From: JAJRRH01 sp047638815
GTDB lineage: Bacteria; Bacteroidota; Bacteroidia; Flavobacteriales_D; JABDKJ01
Length of the DNA: 64,000 bases
Reading direction: 5' to 3'
Assembly: GCA_047638815.1 (NCBI GenBank)
Contig: JBLIMR010000008.1
Span: forward strand, 1-64,000
Position numbers and translations under genes: made by a program. How positions within the stretch are numbered: the first letter of the stretch is position 1; every line of letters begins with the position of its first letter. Below are positions 18,084 to 27,130 of this stretch, in pieces. The notes beneath the pieces were generated by a model. It was not told the DNA's origin, did no database searches, and worked only from the letters and a program-made list of their open reading frames with translations.

Positions 18084-20522
18084 TCACACATCTTCAAATT
18101 CGTTATCAAAATCATCTTGGTCATCCTTCTCGTTACAATCAAAAATCTCCTCAATATCGAGCCCTAAAGGGCGATCAAATTCCATTTGAAGGTTAATGGA
18201 TTTGTCCTCCAAAATTTTCTTTGTATAGTATCCCCATATTGGTAGGGCCATATTGGTCCCCATTCCATATTGTAGTGAATTAAAATGGACACTTCTATCG
18301 TCTGCACCCACCCAAATTCCAGTCGCAAGATCCGGTATTAGCCCTATGAACCAGCCATCCGATTGATTTTGCGTTGTCCCTGTTTTACAGGCAATTTCTA
18401 GAGTCTTTGGTATACCATCATAGTCACGACTATCCAAGTCTGACCTTAGTCTCATTGCTGTGCCCTGAGCACGATCTAGATGTTCATTATAGGCCCCTTC
18501 AACTGTTCCTTTCATCATTTCAAGCATAATATAAGCGGTCTTCTCATCTATCGCTTCATTGGTTTCAGGCAGAGATTGATAAATGACGTTCCCATTCTTG
18601 TCTTCTATTCTAGAGATAATATATGGTTCGATATAAACCCCTTTATTGGCAAACGTACTATTCGCAGCGGTTATTTCAAAAACAGATAAATCGGCTACTC
18701 CCAAACAAAGGGATGGTACTGGAATGAGTTCGCTTTTTATTCCCATATCCTTTGCCAATTGAACAACAGGAGCAGGTCCAAACTCTTTCATTACCCATGT
18801 TGTAATGGTATTTACCGAGTTTGCCAATCCCCATTTCAAGTCTGCCATAAAACCGTAATTGCCATCAGAATCTTCAGGTGTCCAATCTTCTTGCAAATTA
18901 TATGTCCCTGCCTCGATAGTCGTTTTAATCTTCGGAACAGGATGACAAGGCTTGTACCCGCCTATAATGGCCGTAGCGTACACTATTGGCTTAAAAGTTG
19001 AACCTACCTGCCTTTTAGCCTGCTTCACATGGTCATACTTAAAATGCTTGAAATCGATTCCTCCTACCCATGCTTTTACAGCTCCGGTTGATGGCTCCAT
19101 TGACATCATCCCTGCTTGCAAGAGGCCCTTATAATACCTTATGGAATCAATTGGAGTCAATAATGTATCTACATTACCATCCCATGAGAAAATACTCATT
19201 CTTTTTGGTGTATCAAAATACTTTTTTATATCAGCTTTAGTGTTTGCTTTTCTGTCATGTTTACAATGAGAGCAGTGATAGTATTCCCCATCATCTTTGG
19301 TGGTTTTTTCCATGTATTTATTCCGTTCGCAATTGGAACAAAGTTTGCCAACCATTACTTTATGTGATTTACTTCTTTGGATAGCGGATGTCATGATTTT
19401 CTCAGTTTCCTTTGTCGTTAGATCATCGGAAAATGGTCTATTCTTTAGGTTTTTGCTCGATCTATCAAACTGATCTTGTAGTTGGTTTTTTAAATGTGCT
19501 GTTACCGCAAATTCCGCATATCCCTGCAGTCTAGAATCTATAGTGGTATAAACCTTTAGCCCATCCTCATACATGTCATAGGCTAGATTACTGTTGGGGT
19601 TAACAGCGAGAAGGTTTCCGTTCTTATCTGTGGCTTTGAGTAAACTCTTCACCTCAGCTCGAAGGATTTCACGAAAATACGGGGCAGATCCTTCATCATG
19701 CGCTTGCTTCTGATACCTAAGACCCAGCGGCAGCATTCTTAGAGAATCATACATCTCTCTATCCAAAAATTCATGTTTAAGCATCTGTTTCATGACCACT
19801 TCTCTTCTCTTTGTCACTCTCTCCACTGCGGATTCTCTTCGTGGATTATAATAAGATGAATTCTTTAACATTCCAACAAGCATGGCTGATTCTTGTATGT
19901 TTAATTCTGATGGTTCCTTGCTGAAATATATGTTTGCGGCTGATTTTATACCTACTGCTTGATGAAGGAAATCATACTGGTTGAGGTACATTGTCAAAAT
20001 CTCCTCCTTCGTATATGACTTTTCAAGCTTTACTGAAATTATCCATTCCTGAAATTTTTGAAAAACCCGCGCAAGTTTGGATTTCGGTTTTTCACTAAAA
20101 AGTAACTTCGCTAATTGTTGGGTTATGGTACTACCTCCCCCCTGATTAGTACTTCCTGTGAGAACGCCTTTTACAACTCTTGCCAAGGCCTCCATATCAA
20201 CCCCTGAATGTTCCATATACCGTTCATCTTCTGTAGAAATTAAAGCATCTATTACATTTGGCGAAATATCTTCAAAATTGACGTTAGTTCTATTTTCTCT
20301 ATAATACTTACCGAGCAATTTAGAGTCTACGGTGAATATCTCAGTAGCCAAGTTACTTTTAGGATTTTCAAGTACGGCAGTGCTTGGTAAATCGCTAAAT
20401 GCAGCCATTGTCAACATCAGTGCAATCAATAATATTGGTGAAAATGCCAATAACCAGAACCACTTGATATATTTCCAATTGGATGCTGGAGCTTTAACTG
20501 CCTTTTTAGACTTTTTTGCCAT
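18084..20522 (-). CDS. ponA: Bifunctional penicillin-binding protein 1A (with zinc-ribbon-like insert)
   Basis: Class A PBP that polymerises and cross-links peptidoglycan. The 812-residue protein has one N-terminal TM (about 21-42), a GT51 glycosyltransferase domain with the catalytic Glu98 in STEDERYMEH and GGGSTITQQLAK, and a transpeptidase domain with Ser508 (STFK), SVN at 569-571 and KTGT at 713-716. Between the two domains, residues 393-423, sits an insert with two CxxC pairs (Cys395/398 and Cys417/420) that looks like a zinc ribbon, unusual for a periplasmic enzyme. The C-terminal tail is strongly acidic. It lies 38 bases after gldH. Confidence 0.92.
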   Translation of the reverse strand: MAKKSKKAVKAPASNWKYIKWFWLLAFSPILLIALMLTMAAFSDLPSTAVLENPKSNLATEIFTVDSKLLGKYYRENRTNVNFEDISPNVIDALISTEDERYMEHSGVDMEALARVVKGVLTGSTNQGGGSTITQQLAKLLFSEKPKSKLARVFQKFQEWIISVKLEKSYTKEEILTMYLNQYDFLHQAVGIKSAANIYFSKEPSELNIQESAMLVGMLKNSSYYNPRRESAVERVTKRREVVMKQMLKHEFLDREMYDSLRMLPLGLRYQKQAHDEGSAPYFREILRAEVKSLLKATDKNGNLLAVNPNSNLAYDMYEDGLKVYTTIDSRLQGYAEFAVTAHLKNQLQDQFDRSSKNLKNRPFSDDLTTKETEKIMTSAIQRSKSHKVMVGKLCSNCERNKYMEKTTKDDGEYYHCSHCKHDRKANTKADIKKYFDTPKRMSIFSWDGNVDTLLTPIDSIRYYKGLLQAGMMSMEPSTGAVKAWVGGIDFKHFKYDHVKQAKRQVGSTFKPIVYATAIIGGYKPCHPVPKIKTTIEAGTYNLQEDWTPEDSDGNYGFMADLKWGLANSVNTITTWVMKEFGPAPVVQLAKDMGIKSELIPVPSLCLGVADLSVFEITAANSTFANKGVYIEPYIISRIEDKNGNVIYQSLPETNEAIDEKTAYIMLEMMKGTVEGAYNEHLDRAQGTAMRLRSDLDSRDYDGIPKTLEIACKTGTTQNQSDGWFIGLIPDLATGIWVGADDRSVHFNSLQYGMGTNMALPIWGYYTKKILEDKSINLQMEFDRPLGLDIEEIFDCNEKDDQDDFDNEFEDV

Positions 20523-20560
20523 AGTATTCTTAATTGTCTGTCTTTAAACGGTGTTGGAAT

Positions 20561-21028
20561 CTATTTATTTTCACGAATTGATATCCCAACATCTGTAATT
20601 CCTGGTAATGATTCTTGTCGCATGGCCTGTTCAATACTAACTTTATACTCCCCTTTCATAGGGAACTGCTGATTGTCCTTGTATAAAATTTCGCTATTAT
20701 GATGACTTCCAAAACCCTTACCAAGCCATTTCCCAGCTTTGTTTGCTAATTCGCAATAAATGGTATCACTAGTAATTCTATTATCTGGAAATTCCAAATT
20801 TACGAAGAGATATAAGTTTCTATAAGGATAGTCGTCATCGTTTCTCACCAAGACATGGAAATCATATCCACTAGTAGTATCATCTATAGCGAAATCAAAA
20901 GATTTAATATCCTCTGAATTCCACATGGGGCCGTTGATCTCATGAATGTCATTAACCACAGATGTTTTCGTACAAGCCATAAGCAATGTGGTTAAAATTA
21001 TTATAAAAGATGGGGGTATATGTTTCAA
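20561..21028 (-). CDS. gldH: Gliding motility lipoprotein GldH
   Basis: Small lipoprotein needed for gliding in Flavobacterium. The 155-residue protein carries a lipoprotein signal with lipobox LLMAC (Cys19), then the GldH-type beta-rich body: DFHVLVRNDDDYPYRNLYLFVN, followed by a GSHHNSEILYKDN-like patch, ending with DVGISIREN. The start codon is TTG, overlapping the ricT stop as TTGA; no other start leaves the signal peptide intact. The order ricT-gldH-ponA is a recurrent Bacteroidota arrangement, which supports the call. Confidence 0.88.
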   Translation of the reverse strand: MKHIPPSFIIILTTLLMACTKTSVVNDIHEINGPMWNSEDIKSFDFAIDDTTSGYDFHVLVRNDDDYPYRNLYLFVNLEFPDNRITSDTIYCELANKAGKWLGKGFGSHHNSEILYKDNQQFPMKGEYKVSIEQAMRQESLPGITDVGISIRENK

Positions 21029-22170
21029 CTTTTCTTGGCCTTTTTATGTTTTCTTTTATTCTTTTTCTTTCCTCTTCGCTTCTTCTCGCTATCAAATCTC
21101 TTTAGGTCATCTTGCCCAACAACTTGTTGATAGCCAATCTCCTTTTCTATCCGTTTTTCCTGCATACTATTTAAACTATCAGGTAAAACATCCTTTTTAT
21201 TAAGAGCAATAATCTTATTGACTTGTTCAAGGGTTAGCGCAATGGGATTGATCATCTTATCATCCTTATAGGCGTAAGCCAATGTTTTATTAAGAATATC
21301 GGATTTAAAATGAAATGCTGTTCCCTTTTTCGTTTTCAATTTCAATTTTGGCGATGGAAAATCTTTTATAGCTTCCATGTATGAGTCTAATTCAAAATTG
21401 AGACAACACTTTAATTTACCACACTGTCCTGCCATTTTTTCAGAATTGATTGACAGTTGTTGGTATCTCAATGCACTTATCGAAACAGATCTGAAGTCGG
21501 TTAACCAAGTAGAACAGCACAATTCTCTACCGCAAGATCCAATGCCACCAAGCATGCCCGCCTCTTGTCGAGCACCTATCTGTTTCATATCAATCTTAAT
21601 TTTGAACAAACCAGCCAATTTCTTAATGAGTTCTCTAAAATCTACACGATCATCAGCTGTATAGTAAAATGTAGCTCTAGTATTATCCCCTGAAAATTCT
21701 ACATCCGAAATTTTCATGTTTGCCCCCATCTCAGAAGCGATGATTCTCGCTTTAGTCTTAGTCTCTTGTTCCCTGTCCTTTGCAATTGACCAAAGCTCGA
21801 TATCCTCTTGCTTGGCCTTTCTCAAAATCTTGAGCGGGAGTCGATCTTTCTTTTTGGTTTTCTTTCTAAACTGCAGGTTCGCTAATTCTCCAGACAATGA
21901 AACCGTCCCAATGTCGTAGTTCGCATCTGATTCTACCACAACAAGATCTCCAGTTTGCAAGCTATATTTATTGGAATTTCGGTAGTAATCTTTACGGGTA
22001 TTCTTGAACCTTATTTCAGCATACTGATTCTGAGAAGTGCCAATAGACGGCACGCCTTTCAACCAATCGTATACAGGTAATTTATTGCAACCTCCTGAGG
22101 TACAAGAACCGTTGCTTTTGCATCCATTGGGAATGCCACTATTTTTATTGGCGCATGTATCACAGCCCAT
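21025..22170 (-). CDS. ricT: RicT/YaaT (PSP1 domain) family protein
   Basis: Homologue of Bacillus YaaT/RicT, part of a complex that affects RNA maturation there. The 381-residue protein has a Cys-rich N-terminus (CDTC plus three further Cys in about 30 residues), the central PSP1 domain with GGIGSCGRELCCSTWL and CGKLKCCLNFE, both probable iron-sulfur ligands, and a very basic Lys/Arg-rich tail (last 30 residues). Iron-sulfur binding is known for the Bacillus complex and is inferred here from conserved cysteines. It overlaps gldH by 4 bases and follows holB by 48. Confidence 0.88.
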   Translation of the reverse strand: MGCDTCANKNSGIPNGCKSNGSCTSGGCNKLPVYDWLKGVPSIGTSQNQYAEIRFKNTRKDYYRNSNKYSLQTGDLVVVESDANYDIGTVSLSGELANLQFRKKTKKKDRLPLKILRKAKQEDIELWSIAKDREQETKTKARIIASEMGANMKISDVEFSGDNTRATFYYTADDRVDFRELIKKLAGLFKIKIDMKQIGARQEAGMLGGIGSCGRELCCSTWLTDFRSVSISALRYQQLSINSEKMAGQCGKLKCCLNFELDSYMEAIKDFPSPKLKLKTKKGTAFHFKSDILNKTLAYAYKDDKMINPIALTLEQVNKIIALNKKDVLPDSLNSMQEKRIEKEIGYQQVVGQDDLKRFDSEKKRRGKKKNKRKHKKAKKS

Positions 22171-22218
22171 ATGCTATCTTATCTATGCTTGTAGTTATAA
22201 TTTCACCAACCATCATCG

Positions 22219-23313
22219 TTATTTCTTAATGAATCTCATTAATTTAAAAGCACAATCAAGTAGTAGAAGTTTTGGGTTTCCGTTTCTACTGAGGTTGTAA
22301 TGAACCTTTTGATGAGTCATCATTAATTCCTCCACATTTTCCGGTTTTATGAAGGGTGAAAATTTCTTAACAAAATTCGATTTTTCATCAACATGAAAGG
22401 GTCTATCCGGCATAAAGTTCATAAGATTCGCCTGTCGATAGATCTCGACACCAAAATTAATAAGATTCATTTGAAAAGTTTTACCTTTTGCTGCAACTTC
22501 ATCAACCCACTTTATGGCCGCGGGTACGTTCTTTTGAAAGGCTATTCTCATCAGATCCCTGAAGCTATCCAAAAGGGCATCATCAGATTCCATATCACTT
22601 AATTGTAAGGCTAAACCAAGACTTCCCTTGCTCTCCATCACGTAATCCATAACGCTTTGATTGTCCACTCCCTTGGATACTAAAAACTCTTTTACTTCAA
22701 GATTTTTCAATGGCTTTATTTCAACTTTCTGAACGCGAGATTTTATGGTCGGGAGCATGGCATTGAAATCGGATCCAACCAGTATGATTAATGTCCCTTC
22801 TGGTGGTTCTTCAATCAGTTTGAGCATCTTATTTGAACAACCCTCATTCATCTTTTCGGCTTGCCAAACGATTAATGTCTTGTAGCCTCCTTCATAGGAT
22901 TTCAAACTCAGCTTTTTGTAAATGGCTTCACTTTCGCTCACCGATATTATTGGCGTTTTATTCAGGCTACCCATGACGTCCAACCAATGATTATATAGCA
23001 TATATGGGTTTGACAAATAGTTTTCCTTGAACTCAACCAACAGGTGATCAGATGTTTTTTCTTTTCCTTGAATTACTGGAAAAACGATATGTAAATCAGG
23101 GTGAGTTAAGCGCGAGACTCTATCATCCATACCACCAAACATGTCTGTTTTACCCCCTGACATTACTTCATGAGCATAGGCAATGGCCAATGCCAAATTT
23201 GCCGAGCCATCCGAGCCTTGAAAGTATTGCGCATGTGCAATTCTACCGTCCTCGATGCTTGTCTTAAGATTCGTAATCAAATCTTTATGAAAACTGAAGT
23301 CTTCAAATTTCAT
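22219..23313 (-). CDS. holB: DNA polymerase III delta-prime-like clamp loader subunit
   Basis: Non-ATPase arm of the clamp loader. The 364-residue protein has an AAA-type N-terminal domain in which the P-loop is degenerate (FQGSDGSANLALA has no GKT), as expected for delta-prime, followed by KMLKLIEEPPEGTLIILV and IKSRVQKVEIKPL, the sensor and SRC-type motifs. The zinc-binding cysteines seen in many clamp-loader subunits are missing. First gene of the holB-ricT-gldH-ponA-sufE cluster; a TAACTTCG box ends 4 bases before its ATG, so transcription might begin almost at the start codon. Confidence 0.85.
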   Translation of the reverse strand: MKFEDFSFHKDLITNLKTSIEDGRIAHAQYFQGSDGSANLALAIAYAHEVMSGGKTDMFGGMDDRVSRLTHPDLHIVFPVIQGKEKTSDHLLVEFKENYLSNPYMLYNHWLDVMGSLNKTPIISVSESEAIYKKLSLKSYEGGYKTLIVWQAEKMNEGCSNKMLKLIEEPPEGTLIILVGSDFNAMLPTIKSRVQKVEIKPLKNLEVKEFLVSKGVDNQSVMDYVMESKGSLGLALQLSDMESDDALLDSFRDLMRIAFQKNVPAAIKWVDEVAAKGKTFQMNLINFGVEIYRQANLMNFMPDRPFHVDEKSNFVKKFSPFIKPENVEELMMTHQKVHYNLSRNGNPKLLLLDCAFKLMRFIKK

Positions 23314-23387
23314 TTAACGAAGTTACCAATTCATTTTGTCATAAAATCAGACTAAAAATTAACTCCTATAAGTGTTTACTTTGCAGC

Positions 23388-24164
23388 ATGAAATTGATAG
23401 ATACTCATAGCCATATGTATTCCGATAAATTCAATGAGGATTTGGAGTTGGCTGTAAAGAGAGCCAAGGAAGTACATGTTAGTAAAATATACATGCCAAA
23501 TATTGACTTGGAAAGTATTGAGCCTATGAAAAAGTTGGCTTCAGATTTTCCGGGCTTTTTTGTGCCTATGATGGGATTACATCCCTGTAGCGTAGGAGCA
23601 GATGTGGAAGAGGTATTGAGTAAGATAAAATCGGAGCTTGATCTAGGTGGGTATGTTGCCGTTGGAGAAATTGGTATCGATCTTTATTGGGATAAAACAT
23701 TTTTTAAAGAACAAGAACATGCCTTCCGAACGCAGATTTCCTGGGCAAAAGAAAAACAACTGCCAATTGTCATTCATGCGCGTGATTCATTTGATGAAAT
23801 CTTTAGTATTGTAGATGAAATGAATGATGATCGGCTTACTGGCATCTTCCATTGTTTTACTGGGGATATTGATCAAGCGCATAAAATAATTAATTATGGT
23901 GGGTTTAAAATGGGTGTTGGGGGTGTTCTTACATTTAAAAACTCTGGACTGGATGCTGTTGTCAAAGAAATTGATCTTAAACATTTTGTCTTAGAAACCG
24001 ACTCCCCGTATCTCAGCCCAATGCCTCACAGAGGAAAGAGAAATGAGAGTGCTTATGTATCTTTAGTCGCTCAAAAGTTAGCAGACATTCATGAGTTGCC
24101 AATAGAAAGAGTTGCAGAAATCACCACAAATAATGCACTTGAAGTGTACAAAGAGATCAATTAG
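23388..24164 (+). CDS. tatD: TatD-family metal-dependent hydrolase/DNase
   Basis: TIM-barrel metal hydrolase of 258 residues; family members are 3'-5' exonucleases or related nucleic-acid repair enzymes. Metal ligands are visible in DTHSHM, VGEIGIDLYWD, VIHARDSFDE, FHCFTGD and LETDSPYLSP. A TACTTTG box ends 4 bases upstream of the ATG, which would make the message leaderless or nearly so. ansA begins on the next base after the stop codon, so the two are co-transcribed. Confidence 0.9.
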   Translation: MKLIDTHSHMYSDKFNEDLELAVKRAKEVHVSKIYMPNIDLESIEPMKKLASDFPGFFVPMMGLHPCSVGADVEEVLSKIKSELDLGGYVAVGEIGIDLYWDKTFFKEQEHAFRTQISWAKEKQLPIVIHARDSFDEIFSIVDEMNDDRLTGIFHCFTGDIDQAHKIINYGGFKMGVGGVLTFKNSGLDAVVKEIDLKHFVLETDSPYLSPMPHRGKRNESAYVSLVAQKLADIHELPIERVAEITTNNALEVYKEIN

Positions 24165-25229
24165 ATGAATAAAAGGAAGGTACTTATTGTGTACACAGGT
24201 GGCACAATCGGGATGGTTAGGGATTATTCCGAAGGCAGTTTAAAGCCTTTTGATTTTAACAATTTGCTTGAGCACATACCCGAACTAAACGAATTCAATT
24301 TGGAGTTGGATACGGCTATTTTAAAGGAGCCGATAGATTCATCAAACATGAATCCAGATGTGTGGAAAGAACTACTAGCAATTATTTCCAGCAACTATGA
24401 CGATGTGGATGGCTTTGTCATTCTTCATGGCACTGACACTATGGCTTATACAGCTTCTGCCATGAGTTTCATGATTGAGAACTTGTCTAAACCTATCATT
24501 TTCACAGGAAGCCAACTACCCATAGAGACAATCAGAACAGATGGTAAGGAAAATATAATCACGGCTATAGAAATTGCCTCGTCATATTATCGTGGCAAAC
24601 CACGTGTTGCAGAGGTCGCTGTTTATTTCGAATACTTCCTTCATCGTGCCAATCGAACAACAAAATACAGTAGCGATCATTTTGACGCATTTAAATCACC
24701 TAACTACCCTGTGCTGGCGGAGGCCAATATAGAAATTGCCTATAACAAGCACAGTATGCTGAAAGTCCCTGATAAAAAGGTGACCTTTCACAATGCCGCA
24801 TGTGGCGACATCACGGTGCTAAAAATGTACCCAGGGATATCTAAGGAAATGGTAAAACATATTCTTTCAAACCCTACGGCAAGTGCCGTGATTTTGGAGA
24901 CCTACGGTGCGGGGAATACGATTACCGATAAGTGGTTTTTGGACTTTCTAAAAGAGTTTATTGATTTAGGCAAACTGATTATTAATATCAGCCAATGCAT
25001 GCAAGGAAGTGTAAAACAAGGTTTGTATGAAACCAGTGAGAAACTAAAAGAAATTGGTGTTGTCAGTGCTGCAGATATGACTTTTGAAGCAAGCATTACT
25101 AAGCTGATGTATCTTATGTGTAGATATTCCTCTCTAAAAACCATTAGCCGAGAATTTGAAAAGAACCTCCGTGGGGAACTTACTATTAGTGAGTTAGAGT
25201 TTACCTGTCTGGAGGTGGATTCTGAATAG
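24165..25229 (+). CDS. ansA: Type I (cytoplasmic) L-asparaginase
   Basis: Hydrolyses asparagine to aspartate and ammonia. The 354-residue protein has no signal peptide and both active-site threonine motifs: VYTGGTIGM (Thr14) and LHGTDTMAYTASAMSF (Thr90). Length is typical of type I enzymes. It starts immediately after tatD with no gap. The stop lies 2 bases from the convergent gene for the alkyltransferase-like protein. Confidence 0.92.
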   Translation: MNKRKVLIVYTGGTIGMVRDYSEGSLKPFDFNNLLEHIPELNEFNLELDTAILKEPIDSSNMNPDVWKELLAIISSNYDDVDGFVILHGTDTMAYTASAMSFMIENLSKPIIFTGSQLPIETIRTDGKENIITAIEIASSYYRGKPRVAEVAVYFEYFLHRANRTTKYSSDHFDAFKSPNYPVLAEANIEIAYNKHSMLKVPDKKVTFHNAACGDITVLKMYPGISKEMVKHILSNPTASAVILETYGAGNTITDKWFLDFLKEFIDLGKLIINISQCMQGSVKQGLYETSEKLKEIGVVSAADMTFEASITKLMYLMCRYSSLKTISREFEKNLRGELTISELEFTCLEVDSE

Positions 25230-25231
25230 GA

Positions 25232-25582
25232 TCAAAAATATTCAAGCTCAATCATAGGATCCCAGAAATAATTTTCAAACTTCTGAATTTTATTTTCTTT
25301 AATCGTTAAGCCCTCTTTTTCAAGAAGTAATTGCATCATATTAGGATCAGGAAAATGATCTTTTCCAGACAATAACCCAACGCGATTTACCACCCGATGC
25401 GCTGGAAGATTCGGTGCGCTAGAATGACAAGCATTCATCGCCCATCCAACCATTCTGGCGCCCCTAGGGGAGCCAAGGTATTTAGCGATTGATCCATAAT
25501 TTGTCACCTTTCCTTTCGGTATGAGAGCAACCACCTGATACACTTTACTGAAAAAGTCTTTATTTTTCTCAGAAAGCTTCAT
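25232..25582 (-). CDS. Alkyltransferase-like (ATL) protein, MGMT homologue lacking the active cysteine
   Basis: Related to the DNA-binding domain of O6-alkylguanine-DNA methyltransferase. In the 116-residue protein the alkyl-acceptor motif PCHRVV is replaced by PAHRVV (Ala61), so it cannot accept alkyl groups. The helix-turn-helix with the arginine finger (SPRGARMVGWAM) is intact. ATL proteins bind O6-alkylguanine and hand the lesion to nucleotide excision repair; that role is inferred from the family. It follows the barrel-protein gene by 34 bases on the same strand. Confidence 0.85.
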   Translation of the reverse strand: MKLSEKNKDFFSKVYQVVALIPKGKVTNYGSIAKYLGSPRGARMVGWAMNACHSSAPNLPAHRVVNRVGLLSGKDHFPDPNMMQLLLEKEGLTIKENKIQKFENYFWDPMIELEYF

Positions 25583-25616
25583 TTTATATGGTGTTAAGAT
25601 CTTTGGATGTTAAAAA

Positions 25617-26324
25617 TTAAAATGCGTAACCAATTGAGAGTCCAGCTCTTAATCCTAGATATACAAAAGGTGCTTCTACTCTAACAAAATCATCACCATG
25701 CTCTGTTGAGAATCTTGATCCAATTATTGTAGCATCAGATAAATCTTCGTCTATATCATTAGCCAATTGCTCATAGTCTGTGTTTTCATCATCTGACGAA
25801 TATTCAATAAATACATTATGTCTGTCAGCACCTAGACCTAGGAAGTATAAGTCTATTACAAAAGCATCTGACACTAACCATTGAGCGCCAAATTGGACAC
25901 CGCCCCCGAATGTCGAAACTCCTCCTGTAACTTCATAATTTTCTCCTTCAACTTTGTCACTAAATTCAACTGAATATTTACTGTATCTTAAATATGGTGC
26001 AATATAAAAACCCCTTGGAGCACCATTGTTGCCAGTATAAAATCGGTATTCTGGTGTAATTGCAAACCCACTCACTCTGTTTATTATTTCAAGCGCATCA
26101 TCAACTTCTTCTTCGAAAAAAAATGTTGGTAGTTCTCTTGGAATCAACGTAGTTACATTCAATGCAACTGACTGGTTGTCAGAGAGAACATACTCGTAAT
26201 TAAAGTGTAAACCACCATAAAGAAAGTCTGATATTCCTAATTTAACAGCGTTTTCTTGAGCTGAAATACCGTTTGATGTTAAGCAAGCACATAGTAATAG
26301 TGCGATATAGTTGATTTTTTTCAT
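25617..26324 (-). CDS. Outer membrane beta-barrel protein (DUF3575-like)
   Basis: Function unknown. The 235-residue protein has a signal peptide ending GISAQ, alternating amphipathic strands with aromatic girdles (for example GLHFNYEYVLSDNQSVALN, YEVTGGVSTFGGGVQFGAQWL) and ends in an aromatic residue (GLSIGYAF), all typical of small outer membrane barrels. An acidic loop (residues about 170-200) is likely surface-exposed. It is upstream of the ATL gene and divergent from the PrsW gene. Confidence 0.7.
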   Translation of the reverse strand: MKKINYIALLLCACLTSNGISAQENAVKLGISDFLYGGLHFNYEYVLSDNQSVALNVTTLIPRELPTFFFEEEVDDALEIINRVSGFAITPEYRFYTGNNGAPRGFYIAPYLRYSKYSVEFSDKVEGENYEVTGGVSTFGGGVQFGAQWLVSDAFVIDLYFLGLGADRHNVFIEYSSDDENTDYEQLANDIDEDLSDATIIGSRFSTEHGDDFVRVEAPFVYLGLRAGLSIGYAF

Positions 26325-26408
26325 AGATTTATTTTGAATCAGATTTAGAATGATTGTAGTTATTCAGTCTACTTCCTTTAATTTTCGTTGAATATAATGA
26401 AATTTACT

Positions 26409-26416
26409 ACCTTGCC
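26409..26416 (+). promoter_or_regulatory. Possible -7 box (short variant) of the PrsW gene
   Basis: TACCTTGC within TTTACTACCTTGC, shared exactly with the rnr upstream region. Transcription would begin near 26421; a 12-base perfect palindrome ATATCTAGATAT (26420-26431) then lies in the short leader. Confidence 0.35.
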
Positions 26417-26435
26417 TCATATCTAGATATAAAGT

Positions 26436-27128
26436 ATGAATTTACTGGCAATTGCCATTGCCCCTGGTCTTGCAATTGCTTTTTACGTATACTGGCATGA
26501 CAGGCACGAAAAAGAACCTTTGAGTCTTGTTATGCGAGCATTCTTTCTAGGTGTAATTAGCACATTGCCAGCCGGGTTTACGAATAGTATAGGCGTTGAT
26601 CGAGTCAACTATTTCTTCTACCCATACATATTAAACGATGCCATTTATCACTTCAGCAATGTAATACAAGCATTCTTTATCGTTGGCTCTGGCGAAGAAT
26701 TATTCAAATTTTTGATGCTTTTCTTATTCCTATACCCTAGGAAGGAGTTTAACGAACCATATGATGGTATTTTATACGGTGCAATGGTAGCCATTGGATT
26801 TGCAACACTTGAAAACATACAGTATGTGATGATGGGAGGAATGGAAACCGCAATTGCAAGAATGTTTACCGCTGTGCCAATGCACGCATCCGCAGGTATC
26901 ATTATGGGATACTTTGTGGGTATGGCTAAGTTCTCAAAGAAAAAAAATCGGTACTTGTTCTTGGCCTGGGCAGTTCCAGCATTGCTTCACGGTTTCTATG
27001 ATTATTTCCTTTTTGTCAATCGTTTCCCAGCTATGGCTATTGGAGCACTTGCCTCATTGGTATTAACAGTGAAATTGGCTTTCGGGGCTATAAAAATACA
27101 TAGAGATCAGTCCCCCTTCAAACCATAA
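26436..27128 (+). CDS. PrsW-family intramembrane metalloprotease
   Basis: Multispanning membrane protein of 230 residues with about seven hydrophobic segments. The PrsW active-site motifs are present: EELFK (EExxK), FATLEN (the following helix), HASAGI and HGFYDY (HxxxD-type). In Bacillus PrsW cleaves the anti-sigma factor RsiW. An ECF sigma/anti-sigma pair lies 11 kb away, but nothing in the sequence ties it to this protease. Its stop is 2 bases from the convergent dprA stop. Confidence 0.85.
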   Translation: MNLLAIAIAPGLAIAFYVYWHDRHEKEPLSLVMRAFFLGVISTLPAGFTNSIGVDRVNYFFYPYILNDAIYHFSNVIQAFFIVGSGEELFKFLMLFLFLYPRKEFNEPYDGILYGAMVAIGFATLENIQYVMMGGMETAIARMFTAVPMHASAGIIMGYFVGMAKFSKKKNRYLFLAWAVPALLHGFYDYFLFVNRFPAMAIGALASLVLTVKLAFGAIKIHRDQSPFKP

Positions 27129-27130
27129 AC

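Noticed and set aside
26420..26431. 12-base palindrome ATATCTAGATAT before prsW
   Set aside because: AT-rich palindromes of this length are common by chance in low-GC DNA; mentioned only with the promoter entry.
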